Shown piece by piece: positions 28,383-38,550 of a stretch of 64,000 nt of DNA (position 1 is its first letter; every line of letters starts with the position of its first letter). A model generated the notes under the pieces. The model was not told the origin of the DNA. It worked only from the letters and a program-made list of their open reading frames with translations, and did not search any database. This stretch comes from Scleromatobacter humisilvae (GTDB lineage: Bacteria > Pseudomonadota > Gammaproteobacteria > Burkholderiales > Burkholderiaceae_C), in contig NZ_JAJLJH010000016.1 of NCBI RefSeq assembly GCF_023231945.1, positions 16,071-80,070 of the forward strand. The letters are read 5' to 3'. The translations under genes and the position numbers were made by a program.

Positions 28383-29151
28383 AGTTCCTCAGGGGCGGCA
28401 GCGCGATGCCCTTGTCCTTCAGGAACTGCCAGACCTTGAGCTTGTAAGGATAGAGCGGCGAATCCGGCGACGGGTATCGCAGGCTCAGCGCCTTGGACAG
28501 CGGCTGCCGCGTGTCGCCGTGTTCGTAGTCCCAGGCCGCGCCCAGCTCGAGCAGGGCCCACACCATGTCCCAATCGGCCGACATGGCCACGTTGGTGATG
28601 AACGGATCGCCGCCGCGATCGACCGTGTCGAGGTTCGCGCCGAGCGACTTCATCAATCCCAGGCCCGCGGCGTCATGCGCCAGGATCATCTGCATCAGGA
28701 CGGGATTGCCATCCGGCTGGCGCGTGTCCGGGTCTCCGCCGCCCTTGATGACCGCGACGAGAATGTCGCGCCCATGGGGATGCGCGAGGTAGCTCCTGGC
28801 CGCCAGGCTCACCGGGCCGTTCCGGTCCTGCGCCTTCGCGTTGGCCAAGGCACCCTGGGCGAGAAGCGTGTCGACGGCCTCGAGATCCTGGAGGTCGACC
28901 GCGATCATCAGCGGCGTGACGTCGAACTTTCCCTTCGCGTTCACGTCGGCGCCCGCCAGCAGGGCGCGTTGCATGGCCGCTCGATCGTGGTCACGGATGG
29001 AGAGTTCGAGCGCCGCCTGTGGGCCGGGGTCGAAGAACGTCGTGTGTGATGGCATGGCGAAAGAGCTGGGGGTGGCGAGGGCGGCGGCCGCCGCGATGAG
29101 GAAGGTGGCGAGCCGGCCCGGCCGCCACGACGCACGGTCGATCATCCGCAT
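28381..29151 (-). CDS. Exported ankyrin-repeat protein (candidate immunity protein)
   Basis: 256 aa. A signal peptide (LATFLIAAAAALATPSSFA) is followed by ankyrin-like repeats: LSIRDHDRAAMQRALLAGAD, TPLMIAVDLQDLEAVDTLLAQGA, then VLMQMILAHDAAGLGLMKSLGAN and MVWALLELGA. ATG at 29151 has GGAG 11 bp upstream; a second ATG at 29145 overlaps the upstream stop as ATGA. Either way it is translationally linked to the lipase-like gene. Ankyrin proteins exported to the periplasm are known immunity partners of type VI lipase effectors, which is the basis for this call. The stop codon lies at the edge of the inverted-repeat element, so the C-terminus may have been altered. Confidence 0.8.
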   Translation of the reverse strand: MRMIDRASWRPGRLATFLIAAAAALATPSSFAMPSHTTFFDPGPQAALELSIRDHDRAAMQRALLAGADVNAKGKFDVTPLMIAVDLQDLEAVDTLLAQGALANAKAQDRNGPVSLAARSYLAHPHGRDILVAVIKGGGDPDTRQPDGNPVLMQMILAHDAAGLGLMKSLGANLDTVDRGGDPFITNVAMSADWDMVWALLELGAAWDYEHGDTRQPLSKALSLRYPSPDSPLYPYKLKVWQFLKDKGIALPPLRN

Positions 29152-30395
29152 TGCTTCATGAACTCCTGCAGGCGCTGGCGGTCGCCCACCGTCGACGTCT
29201 CGAGCGCGTCGAGCACGACGCCCATCTTGTGCTGCGCCAGCTTGCCCAGCCTCGGCTGGTCGCTGCCGGCGCCCAGCAGCTTGCCCGGGAGGGTCATGCT
29301 GCCGCCGATCACTTCCTTTGATCCGGCACGCACGGCGGGAAAGAGCTGGACGACGCCGCCCGAGTCGTAGGCGGCCTGCATGTCGTCGATGTGAGCGAGG
29401 AGTTCGCCCATGTAGGCTTGCTTGTCGCCGGCGAACTCCGGGTCGTCGGCGCCCCGCATGGCCGGATTGCGCACCTTGATGTTGATCGGATTCAGTCCGG
29501 GGCCCTGGCCCGCCAGCTCGCGCTGGAGAAAGCGCGAATTGATGATGTTCTGGCCAGGGTCGGTCGTCGTGTTCATGAACGTGAGGAAGTCGCCTTCGGA
29601 GCTGAAGGCCTTGGTGCGCGCGGTCAGGCTGTCGAAGTCCGTCTTGCCGCTCCATGCCAGCATCTCGGCCGGCGCGCCGGCCGAGTTGAAGAGCCGAACT
29701 TGCGACAAGTCGCTCATCAAGCCGCCCTGCTGCGCGAGGCCGCCTCCCTTCGAATAGCCGGCGATGTCGAACATCTGGTCGTTGGCAGCGAGCTTGGACG
29801 TGAGGTTGCGCATCGCCTGGTACTGAGGCGTGTCGATGCCCAGGCCATTGCGGATGTTGGCCTGCCAATCGACGAGGCTGTCTGGCTGCGTATCGCGCGG
29901 GACCAGGATGACCTTGCCCGTCCCTTCGTCGCGGTACAGCGCCGCCCGGAACCCGGTGTCGTCGTTGCGAAGGTCCGTGTCCTTGATCGTTCCCGGCGGC
30001 ACGCCGAGCGTGGCGTTGAGCCGCTGCGCTTGCATCGGCAGACGCGTCAGGCAGGGCTTGGCCGACGGCACGTCGCCGGGCTTGTCGCCCAGCTCGTTCA
30101 TGTCCGCCGCCGCCCGCGCCGACGGCAAGGCCTCGCGATAGCGATCGAAGCGCTGCACCACGGGCGCCAGCGCCCGGGCCTGCTGCGCGCAATCGCTGTT
30201 GACGCGACCGCTGGGTGCGCCGGACGCGGCGCCGGGAGCCGATGCGGCGTTGACGGGCCCGCGCCGGCCCGTCAACACGGCGATGCGCGCCGAGCTGGCC
30301 TGCGACAGCTCGTCGTCCTTGGCGTGATCGGCCCGGCAGCAGGCCGCGCAGGGCGCCTTCGCCGACGCCGACGACGCGCGGGAGAAGCAGCCCAT
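29142..30395 (-). CDS. Lipase-like alpha/beta-hydrolase, candidate antibacterial effector
   Basis: 417 aa without a signal peptide. The N-terminal 30 residues are Cys-rich (MGC, then CAACC). Residues about 140-300 resemble a class-3-lipase/DUF2974-type fold: [29 protein letters not shown] and a nucleophile elbow [11 protein letters not shown] with Ser215, then [17 protein letters not shown] may hold the Asp and LAQHKMG the His of a triad; these are guesses. It is encoded 2 bp after a small gene and overlaps the ankyrin gene. Lack of signal peptide plus an exported partner fits a toxin delivered by a contact-dependent system such as T6SS, but no T6SS gene is in the window. Confidence 0.7.
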   Translation of the reverse strand: MGCFSRASSASAKAPCAACCRADHAKDDELSQASSARIAVLTGRRGPVNAASAPGAASGAPSGRVNSDCAQQARALAPVVQRFDRYREALPSARAAADMNELGDKPGDVPSAKPCLTRLPMQAQRLNATLGVPPGTIKDTDLRNDDTGFRAALYRDEGTGKVILVPRDTQPDSLVDWQANIRNGLGIDTPQYQAMRNLTSKLAANDQMFDIAGYSKGGGLAQQGGLMSDLSQVRLFNSAGAPAEMLAWSGKTDFDSLTARTKAFSSEGDFLTFMNTTTDPGQNIINSRFLQRELAGQGPGLNPINIKVRNPAMRGADDPEFAGDKQAYMGELLAHIDDMQAAYDSGGVVQLFPAVRAGSKEVIGGSMTLPGKLLGAGSDQPRLGKLAQHKMGVVLDALETSTVGDRQRLQEFMKQCG

Positions 30396-30397
30396 GG

Positions 30398-30775
30398 TCA
30401 GCCCTCGGCGCCGCGCGGGCGCGTCAGGTCGGGGATGTCGAAGGCCGAGAAGCGCAGCAGGCCGCGCTCCGACAGGAACAGCTTCATGCTGGTCTCGGGC
30501 TGGCTGGACTGGCGCACCGCTTCGGCGGCGCGCGTCGCGTCCACGCCCAGCGTCGCGCAGGCGAGCAGGAAGCACATGAACAGCGCGGCGTCGTGCTCGG
30601 TGGCGTCGCGCAGCTTGGGCCAGTGCGGCGCCCAAACCGAGGTGCGCAGCGTGGTGTCCAGCGCGGCCTGGCGGTAGGCGGGGACGGCGGTCTGGTCGCG
30701 GATGAACTCGGCGACGCGGGAGAAGAAGTGGGCCTGCGTGATCGCGGCCATCTGGGCGGTATCGAAGTGCAGCAT
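30398..30775 (-). CDS. Small helical protein preceding the lipase-like gene
   Basis: 125 aa, first gene of the three-gene islet. Predicted mainly alpha-helical; starts [21 protein letters not shown], followed by EFIRDQTAV and [14 protein letters not shown]. The opening pattern (an aliphatic residue, AQM, then a helix with Phe/Arg) recalls small proteins found beside type VI effector genes in Burkholderiales, but I cannot assign a family. The stop is 2 bp from the start of the lipase-like gene, so the two are almost certainly co-translated. Divergent from uvrA. Confidence 0.65.
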   Translation of the reverse strand: MLHFDTAQMAAITQAHFFSRVAEFIRDQTAVPAYRQAALDTTLRTSVWAPHWPKLRDATEHDAALFMCFLLACATLGVDATRAAEAVRQSSQPETSMKLFLSERGLLRFSAFDIPDLTRPRGAEG

Positions 30776-30994
30776 GTCGACATCGGGTGGGATTTCGGAT
30801 GTCGTCCATGTTCCGGCGCCCGGCGAAAACACCCGGCGGCATTCGGCGCGATTTCGAGGCCGTTTGCCGCGCTCGGCGATTTCGCGGTGGATTGCCGGCG
30901 GATCGCGCACAGCGGCCCTGTGTCGGCCCGCGGCCTGGAAAACGTGCAAGGGCTTGACGGCTTGTTTATCATGGTCGGTTGCCTGCCGTTTGCC

Positions 30995-33900
30995 ATGCCA
31001 TCCTCCAAGACCTCCGCTCCCGCCGCCAAGAAGACCCGCGAAACCCGCGCCAAGGCCCCTGACGCCGCCACACCGCCGCGGGCCGGAGACGGCGCCGAGC
31101 GCTACCTCGGCAGCGCCGTGCGCGAGCCGCGTTCGGACGCCGAGCTCGAGCGCGCGCTGCGCATCGCGCGCCCGGACGCCCACGCGATCCGCGTGCGCGG
31201 CGCGCGCACGCACAACCTGAAGAACATCGACCTCGACATCCCCAAGCACGCGCTGGTGGTGATCACCGGCCTGTCGGGTTCGGGCAAGTCCAGCCTCGCG
31301 TTCGACACGCTCTACGCCGAGGGCCAGCGCCGCTACGTCGAGAGCCTGTCGGCGTACGCGCGCCAGTTCCTGCAGCTGATGGACAAGCCCGACGTCGACG
31401 TGATCGAGGGCCTCGCGCCGGCGATCTCCATCGAGCAGAAGGCCACCAGCCACAACCCGCGCTCGACGGTGGGCACGGTCACCGAGATCCACGACTACCT
31501 GCGCCTGCTGTTCGCGCGCGCCGGCACGCCCTACTGCCCCGACCACGACCTGCCGCTGGCCGCGACGCCGGTGGCGCAGATGGTCGACAACGTGCTCGCG
31601 CTGCCGGAAGAGACCAAGCTGATGGTGCTGGCGCCGGTCGTGCGCGACCGCAAGGGCGAGTTCACCGAGCTGTTCGCCGACATGCAGGCGCAGGGCTACG
31701 TGCGCTTCCGCGTCGACGGCGCGATCGTCGAGGCGAGCGACCTGCCCACGCTGAAGAAGACCGAGAAGCACGACATCGACATCGTCATCGACCGCCTGAA
31801 GACGCGCGACGACGCGCGCCAGCGCCTGGCCGAGAGCTTCGAGGCCGCGCTGCGCATCGCCGACGGCCGCGCCATCGCCTACGAGATGGACACCGGCGCC
31901 GAGCACCTGTTCTCGGCCAAGTTCGCGTGCCCGATCTGCAGCTACTCGCTGCCCGAGCTGGAGCCGCGGCTGTTCTCGTTCAACTCGCCGGTGGGCGCGT
32001 GCCCGAGCTGCGACGGCCTGGGCCAGGTCGTCGCGTTCGACCCCGACCGCGTGGTCGCCTTCCCGACGCTGAGCCTGGCCGCCGGCGCGGTCAAGGGCTG
32101 GGATCGCCGCAACGGCTACACGTTCTCGATGCTCGAGAGCGTGGCCGCGCACTACGGCTTCGACGTCGACGCACCGTTCGAATCGCTGCCCGAGGCGGCG
32201 CGCGCAGTGCTGCTCAACGGCTCGGGCGACGAGAACATCGAGTTCACCTACACGTCCGAGGGCACGGGCAAGACGAAGAAGCAGACCGTCGTCAGGCGCG
32301 CACATCCGTTCGAGGGCATCCTGCCGAACTTCGAGCGCCGCTTCAAGGAGACGGATTCCGCAGCGGTGCGCGAGGATCTCGCGCGCTACCAGGCCGCGCG
32401 CGCCTGCCCGTCGTGCCACGGCACGCGGCTGCGGCGCGAGGCGCGCAACGTGTTCCTCGTGGGCACCTCGTCGGCCCGCAAGCCGATCTACGAGATCGAG
32501 CACTCGACGCTGTCGGACTGCCTGTCCTATTTCGAGCAGTTGCACCTCGAGGGCTCGCGCGCCGACATCGCCGACAAGGTCGTGCGCGAGATCCGCAGCC
32601 GCCTGACCTTCCTGAACAACGTCGGCCTGAACTACCTCAGCCTCGACCGCAGCGCCGACACCCTGTCCGGCGGCGAGGCGCAGCGCATCCGGCTCGCATC
32701 GCAGATCGGCTCCGGCCTGACGGGCGTGATGTACGTGCTGGACGAACCGTCGATCGGCCTGCACCAGCGCGACAACGACCGCCTGATCGCCACGCTGCGC
32801 CACCTGCGCGACCTCGGCAACTCGGTGCTGGTGGTGGAGCACGACGAGGACATGATCCGCGCCTCCGAGTACTGCATCGACATGGGCCCGGGCGCCGGAC
32901 GCCACGGCGGCCAGATCATCGCGCAGGGCACGCCGGACGAGGTCGCGGCCAATCCGGATTCGCTCACCGGCAAGTACCTGTCGCGCGTGCTCAGCATCCC
33001 GGTGCCGGACGAACGCCACCCATGGCGCGACGAGCCCGAGGACGACGACCCGCAGAACGCGGCGCGCCTGCGCGTGCGCGGCGCGCGCGGCAACAACCTC
33101 AAGGGCGTGACGGTCGACATCCCCGTCGGCCTGCTGACCTGCGTGACGGGCGTGTCGGGCTCGGGCAAGTCCACGCTGGTCAACGACACGCTCTACACCG
33201 CCGTCGCGCGCGAGCTGTACGGCAGCCACGCCGAGGCGGCCCCGCACGAGGCCATCGAGGGCCTGGAGGCCTTCGACAAGGTCATCAACGTCGACCAGAG
33301 CCCGATCGGCCGCACGCCTCGTTCGAATCCGGCCACCTACACGGGCCTGTTCACGCCGATCCGCGAGCTGTTCGCCGAGGTGCCGGCGGCGCGGGAACGC
33401 GGCTACGGGCCGGGGCGCTTCAGCTTCAACGTGTCGGGCGGCCGCTGCGAGAGCTGCCAGGGCGACGGCGTGCTGAAGGTGGAGATGCACTTCCTACCCG
33501 ACGTCTACGTGCCCTGCGACATCTGCCACGGCAAGCGCTACAACCGCGAGACGCTGGAGGTGCTCTACAAGGGCAAGCACATCGCGCAGGTGCTGGAGCT
33601 GACGGTGGAGGACGCGCTCGAGTTCTTCAACGCGGTGCCCAACATCGCGCGCAAGCTGCAGACGCTGCTGGACGTGGGCCTCGGCTACATCACGCTGGGC
33701 CAGAGCGCGACGACGCTGTCCGGTGGCGAGGCGCAGCGCGTCAAGCTGGCGCTCGAGCTCTCCAAGCGCGACACCGGCCGCACGCTCTACATCCTCGACG
33801 AGCCGACGACGGGCCTGCACTTCGCCGACATCCAGCTGCTGCTGACCGTGCTGCACCAGCTGCGCGACGCCGGCAACACCATCGTCGTGATCGAGCACAA

Positions 33901-34057
33901 CCTGGACGTCATCAAGACGGCGGACTGGGTGATCGACATGGGCCCCGAGGGCGGCGCGGGCGGCGGCGCCGTGGTGGTCGAAGGCACGCCGGAGGACGTC
34001 GCGGCCTGTGCGCAGAGCCACACCGGGCGCTACCTGGCGCCCTATCTCGCCGGCTAG
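30995..34057 (+). CDS. uvrA: Excinuclease ABC subunit A
   Basis: 1020 aa. DNA damage sensor of nucleotide excision repair; dimeric ABC ATPase acting with UvrB and UvrC. Two ATPase modules: Walker [14 protein letters not shown] (first) and [13 protein letters not shown] (second), signatures [12 protein letters not shown] and [12 protein letters not shown]. Zinc-binding CPIC...CPSC and CESC...CDIC pairs are intact. ATG 30995 gives a Lys/Ala-rich N-terminal extension of about 60 residues relative to the usual start near [12 protein letters not shown]; an earlier in-frame ATG at 30971 is less likely. Divergent from the islet genes across 219 bp; no clear LexA box was found there. Confidence 0.96.
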   Translation: MPSSKTSAPAAKKTRETRAKAPDAATPPRAGDGAERYLGSAVREPRSDAELERALRIARPDAHAIRVRGARTHNLKNIDLDIPKHALVVITGLSGSGKSSLAFDTLYAEGQRRYVESLSAYARQFLQLMDKPDVDVIEGLAPAISIEQKATSHNPRSTVGTVTEIHDYLRLLFARAGTPYCPDHDLPLAATPVAQMVDNVLALPEETKLMVLAPVVRDRKGEFTELFADMQAQGYVRFRVDGAIVEASDLPTLKKTEKHDIDIVIDRLKTRDDARQRLAESFEAALRIADGRAIAYEMDTGAEHLFSAKFACPICSYSLPELEPRLFSFNSPVGACPSCDGLGQVVAFDPDRVVAFPTLSLAAGAVKGWDRRNGYTFSMLESVAAHYGFDVDAPFESLPEAARAVLLNGSGDENIEFTYTSEGTGKTKKQTVVRRAHPFEGILPNFERRFKETDSAAVREDLARYQAARACPSCHGTRLRREARNVFLVGTSSARKPIYEIEHSTLSDCLSYFEQLHLEGSRADIADKVVREIRSRLTFLNNVGLNYLSLDRSADTLSGGEAQRIRLASQIGSGLTGVMYVLDEPSIGLHQRDNDRLIATLRHLRDLGNSVLVVEHDEDMIRASEYCIDMGPGAGRHGGQIIAQGTPDEVAANPDSLTGKYLSRVLSIPVPDERHPWRDEPEDDDPQNAARLRVRGARGNNLKGVTVDIPVGLLTCVTGVSGSGKSTLVNDTLYTAVARELYGSHAEAAPHEAIEGLEAFDKVINVDQSPIGRTPRSNPATYTGLFTPIRELFAEVPAARERGYGPGRFSFNVSGGRCESCQGDGVLKVEMHFLPDVYVPCDICHGKRYNRETLEVLYKGKHIAQVLELTVEDALEFFNAVPNIARKLQTLLDVGLGYITLGQSATTLSGGEAQRVKLALELSKRDTGRTLYILDEPTTGLHFADIQLLLTVLHQLRDAGNTIVVIEHNLDVIKTADWVIDMGPEGGAGGGAVVVEGTPEDVAACAQSHTGRYLAPYLAG

Positions 34058-34066
34058 GCTTGCAGC

Positions 34067-35215
34067 TCAGCCCGCGCTGACGACGCGGTCGCGTCCGGCG
34101 TCCTTGGCCTGGCGCAGCGCCGCGCCGGCGCGATCGAGCAGCGCCTGCGGCGACTCGCCGTCGCGCGCTCGCGCCAGGCCGACCGACAGCGTCACGCGCT
34201 CGGCCTCGTCCTGATCCGGCCGGCGGATGCGCGCACTGCCGATGTGCGCGCGCACGCGGTCGGCCAGCACCAGCGCGGCGGCGGCGTCGAGCCTGGGCGC
34301 CAGCAGCCCGAAGGCCTCGCCGTCGACCCGGGCGAGCGTCGCGCCCTGCGGCACGAGCGTGCGCAGCGCCTCCGCGACCGCCTGCAGCACCTGGTCGCCG
34401 AAGTCGCGGCCGTGGGCCTCGTTGATGCGGCCGAAGTGGTCGATGTCGGCGAGCAGCAGCCAGGCGCCGCGCGCGTCGGCACCGGACGCCGAGCGGCTCG
34501 CCGCTGCGGCCCGGGCGGCGTCGATGGTGGCCTGGGCATGGCGCGCGCCGGCGGCCGGCGTCGGCAGTTGCGGGGCCGCGAGGCAGGCGGCCAGCGCCTG
34601 GTCGAAGGCGCGCCGGTTGGACAGGCCCGTCAGCGAGTCGCGCAGCGATTCCTCGCGCGCGCGGCGCACCTCGTCGCGCAGGCGCTCGATCTCGCGCCGG
34701 CTGTCGGCCAGGCGCTGCTGCAGGCCGCCGATCTGGCTGCGCATGGTGCCGGTGTCGGCGATGACCTCGGCGACGACGTCGGCCAGCTTGCGCGGAGCCG
34801 GGCCGTTGCGGGCCACGCCGGGGCTGCTGTCGGCCTGGATACCCCTGACCGTATCGCCCTGCACCAGCGCGACGGCCAGCTGTGCCAGCGATGCGCTGTA
34901 GCGCGCGGCGTGGGCGCCGGCGGCGCCGGCCGATTCGCCGATCCCGCCGAGCACGCGCTGCATCTGGTCGACCATGCGCTGGGCGGCCTCGGGATCGACG
35001 TCGGCCACGTGGCGCTTGAACAGCGCGTGGGTGGCGAACTCGTCGAGCGCGCCTTCGCGCGCCAGGTGCTCGTCGATGGCGGCGCGCAGCGGCGGGTTCG
35101 TCTGGGCGACGTAGTCGAACCAGACGGCATAGCTCACCGGATGCAACCCGGCCCGCTGGCGCGACATCCACGGCAACGCCTGGCGCAGCAGCTCCGTGCT
35201 GCGCTCGATGCTCAT
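34067..35215 (-). CDS. GGDEF-domain protein with degenerate signature
   Basis: 382 aa, soluble. The N-terminal 170 residues are helical, with a coiled-coil linker (about 145-185). The C-terminal 190 residues are a GGDEF fold: SLRDSLTGLSNRRAFDQAL, then LLADIDHFGRINEAHGRDFGDQVL, and RVDGEAFGLLAP where GG(D/E)EF is expected. The signature is thus DGEAF, with the first Gly and the second acidic residue changed, so cyclase activity is doubtful and c-di-GMP or GTP binding may be its role. A long Ala-rich insertion lies inside the domain before LLADIDHF. Its stop is 9 bp from the uvrA stop (convergent). ATG at 35215; an upstream TTG is possible. Confidence 0.85.
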   Translation of the reverse strand: MSIERSTELLRQALPWMSRQRAGLHPVSYAVWFDYVAQTNPPLRAAIDEHLAREGALDEFATHALFKRHVADVDPEAAQRMVDQMQRVLGGIGESAGAAGAHAARYSASLAQLAVALVQGDTVRGIQADSSPGVARNGPAPRKLADVVAEVIADTGTMRSQIGGLQQRLADSRREIERLRDEVRRAREESLRDSLTGLSNRRAFDQALAACLAAPQLPTPAAGARHAQATIDAARAAAASRSASGADARGAWLLLADIDHFGRINEAHGRDFGDQVLQAVAEALRTLVPQGATLARVDGEAFGLLAPRLDAAAALVLADRVRAHIGSARIRRPDQDEAERVTLSVGLARARDGESPQALLDRAGAALRQAKDAGRDRVVSAG

Positions 35216-35371
35216 TTCGTATCTCAATCGGACCTCAACAACGATGTTTATAAAGGGCCGGCCTCATCCACGTCGCCGTGACGGGCCGCACTCCTGTCGT
35301 GCATTCTGCCTGCGCGTCACAGCTCGTTACCCGACGTCCATCGCATGGCGCAGGGAATCGCGCACGCCATG

Positions 35372-35410
35372 AAAAAACCGGCGCGGCGACTTGCGTCGCG
35401 GCGCCGGTTT
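35372..35410 (-). terminator. Rho-independent terminator of the SWIB gene
   Basis: On the minus strand, a long GC-rich stem (AAACCGGCGC...GCGCCGGTTT with the inner arms CGAC/GTCG) is followed by a run of T. It starts 45 bp past the stop codon. Confidence 0.85.
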
Positions 35411-35454
35411 CAGGAACATCTCGTCGGCGGCCGCACAAGGCGGCCCCGGGACGA

Positions 35455-35871
35455 TCAGCTCAGGTGGCTGTTGATCAGCTTGGTCATCTCGAACATCGAG
35501 ACCTGGGCCTTCTTGAAGATTTCCTTCAGCTTGGCGTCGGCGTTGATCATCGTGCGCTTGGCCTTGTCCTGCAGGCCGTTCTTCTTGATGTACTCCCACA
35601 CCTTCTTGGTGACTTCGGTGCGCGGGATCGGCGTCGAGCCGATCACGGCCGCCAGCGTCGGCGAGGGCGTCATCGCCTTCATGAACGCGGCGTTGGGAGT
35701 GCGCTTCTTGGCCGGAGCGGCCTTCTTCGCCGGAGCAGCCGCCTTCTTGGCCGGCGCCGCCTTCTTCGCGGGAGCGGCCTTCTTTGCCGGTGCCGCCTTC
35801 TTCGCCGCCGGAGCGGCCTTCTTGGCCGGAGCCTTCTTGGCCGGAGCGGCCTTCTTCGTTGCAGTTGCCAT
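35455..35871 (-). CDS. SWIB/MDM2-domain protein with histone H1-like Ala/Lys/Pro tail
   Basis: 138 aa. Residues 1-58 are a repeat of AAPAKK-type units, like bacterial histone H1-like DNA-binding tails. Residues about 60-138 are a SWIB/MDM2 fold: TPSPTLAAVIGSTPIPRTEV, VWEYIKKNGLQDKAKR, INADAKLKEIF and FEMTKLINSHL. The same architecture occurs in chlamydial and betaproteobacterial nucleoid-associated proteins; DNA binding by the tail is expected, the SWIB partner is unknown. ATG 35871 has GGAGAG about 8 bp upstream. The tail is encoded by a near-perfect short DNA repeat (35700-35865) and may vary in length. It stands alone with its own terminator. Confidence 0.9.
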   Translation of the reverse strand: MATATKKAAPAKKAPAKKAAPAAKKAAPAKKAAPAKKAAPAKKAAAPAKKAAPAKKRTPNAAFMKAMTPSPTLAAVIGSTPIPRTEVTKKVWEYIKKNGLQDKAKRTMINADAKLKEIFKKAQVSMFEMTKLINSHLS

Positions 35872-36358
35872 GTTGATTCTCTCCATCAAGAGGTTTTGAT
35901 GTGCCGGGATCTGGGTGAGCGTCGCATGAACCCTCGTTTCTCTGCAGATCTCAGCGAAACGAATGGTACTGCCTCATGCAGTGCGTGAGAAGCCACTTCA
36001 CCTATGAAAATCAGCAATCTCACGAGGGAAAAGCAAGTTTTTGTCTCGTGCAGGCGTCATTCGGCCCTGCGGAGGAGTTGTCGATGCCAATCCGGATATA
36101 CCCCTGGCGGTATTTTCGAAATTGCCGCGCGACGCCGAAATCGCTCCAGCCAGCGCTCGCGGACCTGAATTTCGCGGCGCCGACGCACGCGCGGCTGCGG
36201 GTTGTCCCGCACGCGACGCGTCGCGGGCACGCCACCTGCAGGACCATTGCCCCCTCGCGAAATGCGCAGCGACGCGCCCCTCGCGCGCCGTCGACGCGTG
36301 ACGGACCGCGCGCGCTTGCCCCACAATCCGACGCAGTCCCCAACCTTTCGACGACGTC
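35872..36358. other. 487-bp divergent intergenic region, no gene recognised
   Basis: Lies between the SWIB and holin-like genes, which are transcribed away from each other, so it should hold both promoters. It is less GC-rich than the genes around 35930-36060. A CACGAG-N18-CTCGTG inverted repeat (36021-36050) brackets an A/T-rich core and could be a regulatory site. No coding frame has convincing features. Confidence 0.4.
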
Positions 36359-36709
36359 ATGAAACTCATCGTCCGCTGGCTGCTGCTGGCCGCCGCGCTG
36401 TTGCTCGTGGCGCACCTCTCGCCCGGCGTCTCCGTCAACAGCTTCGGCGCCGCGCTGGTGGCCGCGCTCGTGCTGGGCCTGCTCAACCTGCTGGTGCGGC
36501 CGCTGCTGGTGCTGCTCACGCTGCCCGTCACGGTGCTGACGCTGGGGCTGTTCCTGTTCGTGATCAACGCGCTGATGTTCTGGGCCGCGGCGGGCCTGCT
36601 GGCCGGCTTCAAGGTGGACGGCTTCGGCTCCGCGCTGATCGGCTCGGTGATCTACAGCATCGCCTCCACCATCATCGACGTCGCCATCGAGCACCTGTTC
36701 GAGGACTGA
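36359..36709 (+). CDS. Phage holin family (superfamily IV-like) membrane protein
   Basis: 116 aa with four predicted membrane segments in quick succession (WLLLAAALLLVAHL, AALVAALVLGLLNLLV, TLPVTVLTLGLFLFVINALMFWAAA, ALIGSVIYSIASTIIDVAI). The pattern NLLVRPLLVLLTLPVTVLTLGLFLFVINAL is split here for length but is the hallmark of this chromosomal family, usually named for a phage holin domain although the genes are not in prophages. Function unknown. Convergent with the M48 protease gene (27 bp). Confidence 0.88.
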   Translation: MKLIVRWLLLAAALLLVAHLSPGVSVNSFGAALVAALVLGLLNLLVRPLLVLLTLPVTVLTLGLFLFVINALMFWAAAGLLAGFKVDGFGSALIGSVIYSIASTIIDVAIEHLFED

Positions 36710-36736
36710 CGCGCCGCCGCGGCGCGCGCGGGCTCG

Positions 36737-38398
36737 TCAGGGCTGGTTGGGGTCGCGACCGTGGTTGTCCTTGATCAGCTGGCGCCGGATGGCCTCGAGC
36801 TCGCGCAGGCGCGCGTCGATGATGGAGGCCTCGACGAAATCGACGCGTCCGGTGCGCGTCAGCTTCTGTCCGGCGCGCAGCCGGTCGATCGCGCCCATCA
36901 GGTCGCCCTGCGCCGCGTGCGCCTCGGCCTCGGCACGGATCGCGCGCAGCTTCTGGCCCAGCGGCTCGGCGCATTGCGACAGCAGCGTCCACGCGAGCAC
37001 ATCGCGCGGGCGCTCCGCCACCCAGGTCTGCAGCGACTCGACGCACTGCTGCAGCGCGGCGCCGGCGCTCGGGTCGCGCGCCGCCGCGCGCGCGATGGCG
37101 CCGTTGGCGCGCGCCATCGTCCCCGGGCGCGAACGGTCGTTGCCGAGCGCGTCGACGGCCGCGACGATCTCCGGCGCCGAATGCTTGGCAACGGCGCCTT
37201 CCACGCGCAGCAACGCGAAGTCGTGCGCCACCTCGGGCTCGATCGGATAGACGTGCGGCGTGACGACGACCTGCGCCGGCGGCGCCGGCGGCAGCGGCGG
37301 CGCGTTCTCCTGCTGCGCGACCAGCGCGGCGTGCTGCGCCATCACCTCGTCGGCCTTGGCGAGCATGGTCTGCGCGGACGGGAAGTCGCGCAATTCCATC
37401 GAGGCCAGCGCGCCGCCGTAGAGGATGCCCAGCCGCTCGGCGTCCGTGAGCGGCGCGTTCAGTCGCGCCTGGCCCTGCATGCGGCGCAGCGCCACGTCGG
37501 AGGTGTCCATCAGCGCGCGGGCGCGGGCCTTCATCAGCGAATGTTCCGTGATGTGGCTCTTGGCCGGATCCTGCGGCGCGCCTTCCCGGGCGCGCAGCCG
37601 CGCGGCCGCGATGCGTTCGATCGTCAACGGGTGCGAGCGCAGCCAGGGGTACTGGTTGCTGTCGTTGAGGCGGCTGACCGTCTCCAGCTTGCCGAACATG
37701 TCGGCCATGCCCGACGGCGAGAAGCCGGCCTCGGTCATCACTTCCTGCCCGAAGGTATCGGCCTCGGTCTCCATCTGGCGCGAGAACGTCAGCTGAGCGG
37801 TGGCGGCGGCGGCCTGGCTGCCCTGGATCACGGCCATCGGCACGTCGCCGTTCTTCGACTTGACCGAGGCCAGCAGGCCGATCAGCATCGCGGCCATCGA
37901 CACGATGCTCTGGTGCTTGTTGGCCACCATGCTGCGCGCGATGTGGCGCTGCGTGATATGCGACAGCTCGTGGCCCAGCACCGAGGCCATCTCGTCGCGC
38001 GTGTCCGCCTGCGCGATCAGCCCGAGGTTGACGCCCATGTAGCCGCCCGGCAGCGCAAACGCGTTGAACTCGGTGTCGTCGACGAGGAACGGCTGCCACG
38101 CGAGCTTTTCCTCCTGCTCCGGGCTGATGTTGCCGAGCTTGAGCGCGGCCTGGTGCAGCGGCCCGAAGATCGACATCAGGTATTGATACAGCACCGGATC
38201 GTCGATCACCGCCGGGTCGGGCAGGATCTGGCTCATGATCTGGTCGCCGACCTTCTTCTCGTCGTCGATGCTGAACTCGTCGCCCTCGGCCTCGCCGAGC
38301 GCCGGCAGGTTCAACGGGGCCGCGGGCGCCGCAGACATGGTGAACAGGTTCAGCGCAAGGCACGCGGCGGCGGCAAGAGTGGCGAATTTCGGGCGCAA
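36737..38398 (-). CDS. M48 family metalloprotease with TPR-like C-terminus (BepA/YfgC-like)
   Basis: 553 aa periplasmic protease/chaperone. The TTG at 38398 is taken as the start: it has GGAAAG 8 bp upstream and gives a signal peptide ([18 protein letters not shown], cleavage near APAAP). The zinc site is H143-E144-L-S-H147 in [11 protein letters not shown], with a further Glu in METEADTFG. The C-terminal 200 residues are helical repeats as in BepA, which assists outer-membrane protein assembly and degrades stalled LptD. Sits divergent from moaC, a common betaproteobacterial pairing. Confidence 0.9.
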   Translation of the reverse strand: MRPKFATLAAAACLALNLFTMSAAPAAPLNLPALGEAEGDEFSIDDEKKVGDQIMSQILPDPAVIDDPVLYQYLMSIFGPLHQAALKLGNISPEQEEKLAWQPFLVDDTEFNAFALPGGYMGVNLGLIAQADTRDEMASVLGHELSHITQRHIARSMVANKHQSIVSMAAMLIGLLASVKSKNGDVPMAVIQGSQAAAATAQLTFSRQMETEADTFGQEVMTEAGFSPSGMADMFGKLETVSRLNDSNQYPWLRSHPLTIERIAAARLRAREGAPQDPAKSHITEHSLMKARARALMDTSDVALRRMQGQARLNAPLTDAERLGILYGGALASMELRDFPSAQTMLAKADEVMAQHAALVAQQENAPPLPPAPPAQVVVTPHVYPIEPEVAHDFALLRVEGAVAKHSAPEIVAAVDALGNDRSRPGTMARANGAIARAAARDPSAGAALQQCVESLQTWVAERPRDVLAWTLLSQCAEPLGQKLRAIRAEAEAHAAQGDLMGAIDRLRAGQKLTRTGRVDFVEASIIDARLRELEAIRRQLIKDNHGRDPNQP

Positions 38399-38550
38399 GG
38401 GGAAGGCTTTCCTGTCCGGTCGGTTCGGCGGCCGGCGGCGGCACGCTGGTCGCTATGATGACACCGCCGTGTATCGGCCATGTAGCGCGCCGCTTTCGGC
38501 GAGCCATCGCGGTGTCCACCGTCGGATCGCCGCCGTCCTCGCAAGGTTCC

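Noticed and set aside
30776..30994. LexA box upstream of uvrA
   Set aside because: Searched both strands for CTGT-N8-ACAG-like sites; the best candidates fail in at least one full half-site.
35700..35865. Short tandem DNA repeat taken as a CRISPR-like array
   Set aside because: It encodes the AAPAKK tail in frame, has no spacers and varies only at wobble positions.
36359..36709. Holin-domain gene as a sign of prophage
   Set aside because: The family is chromosomal and widespread; no other phage gene is nearby.
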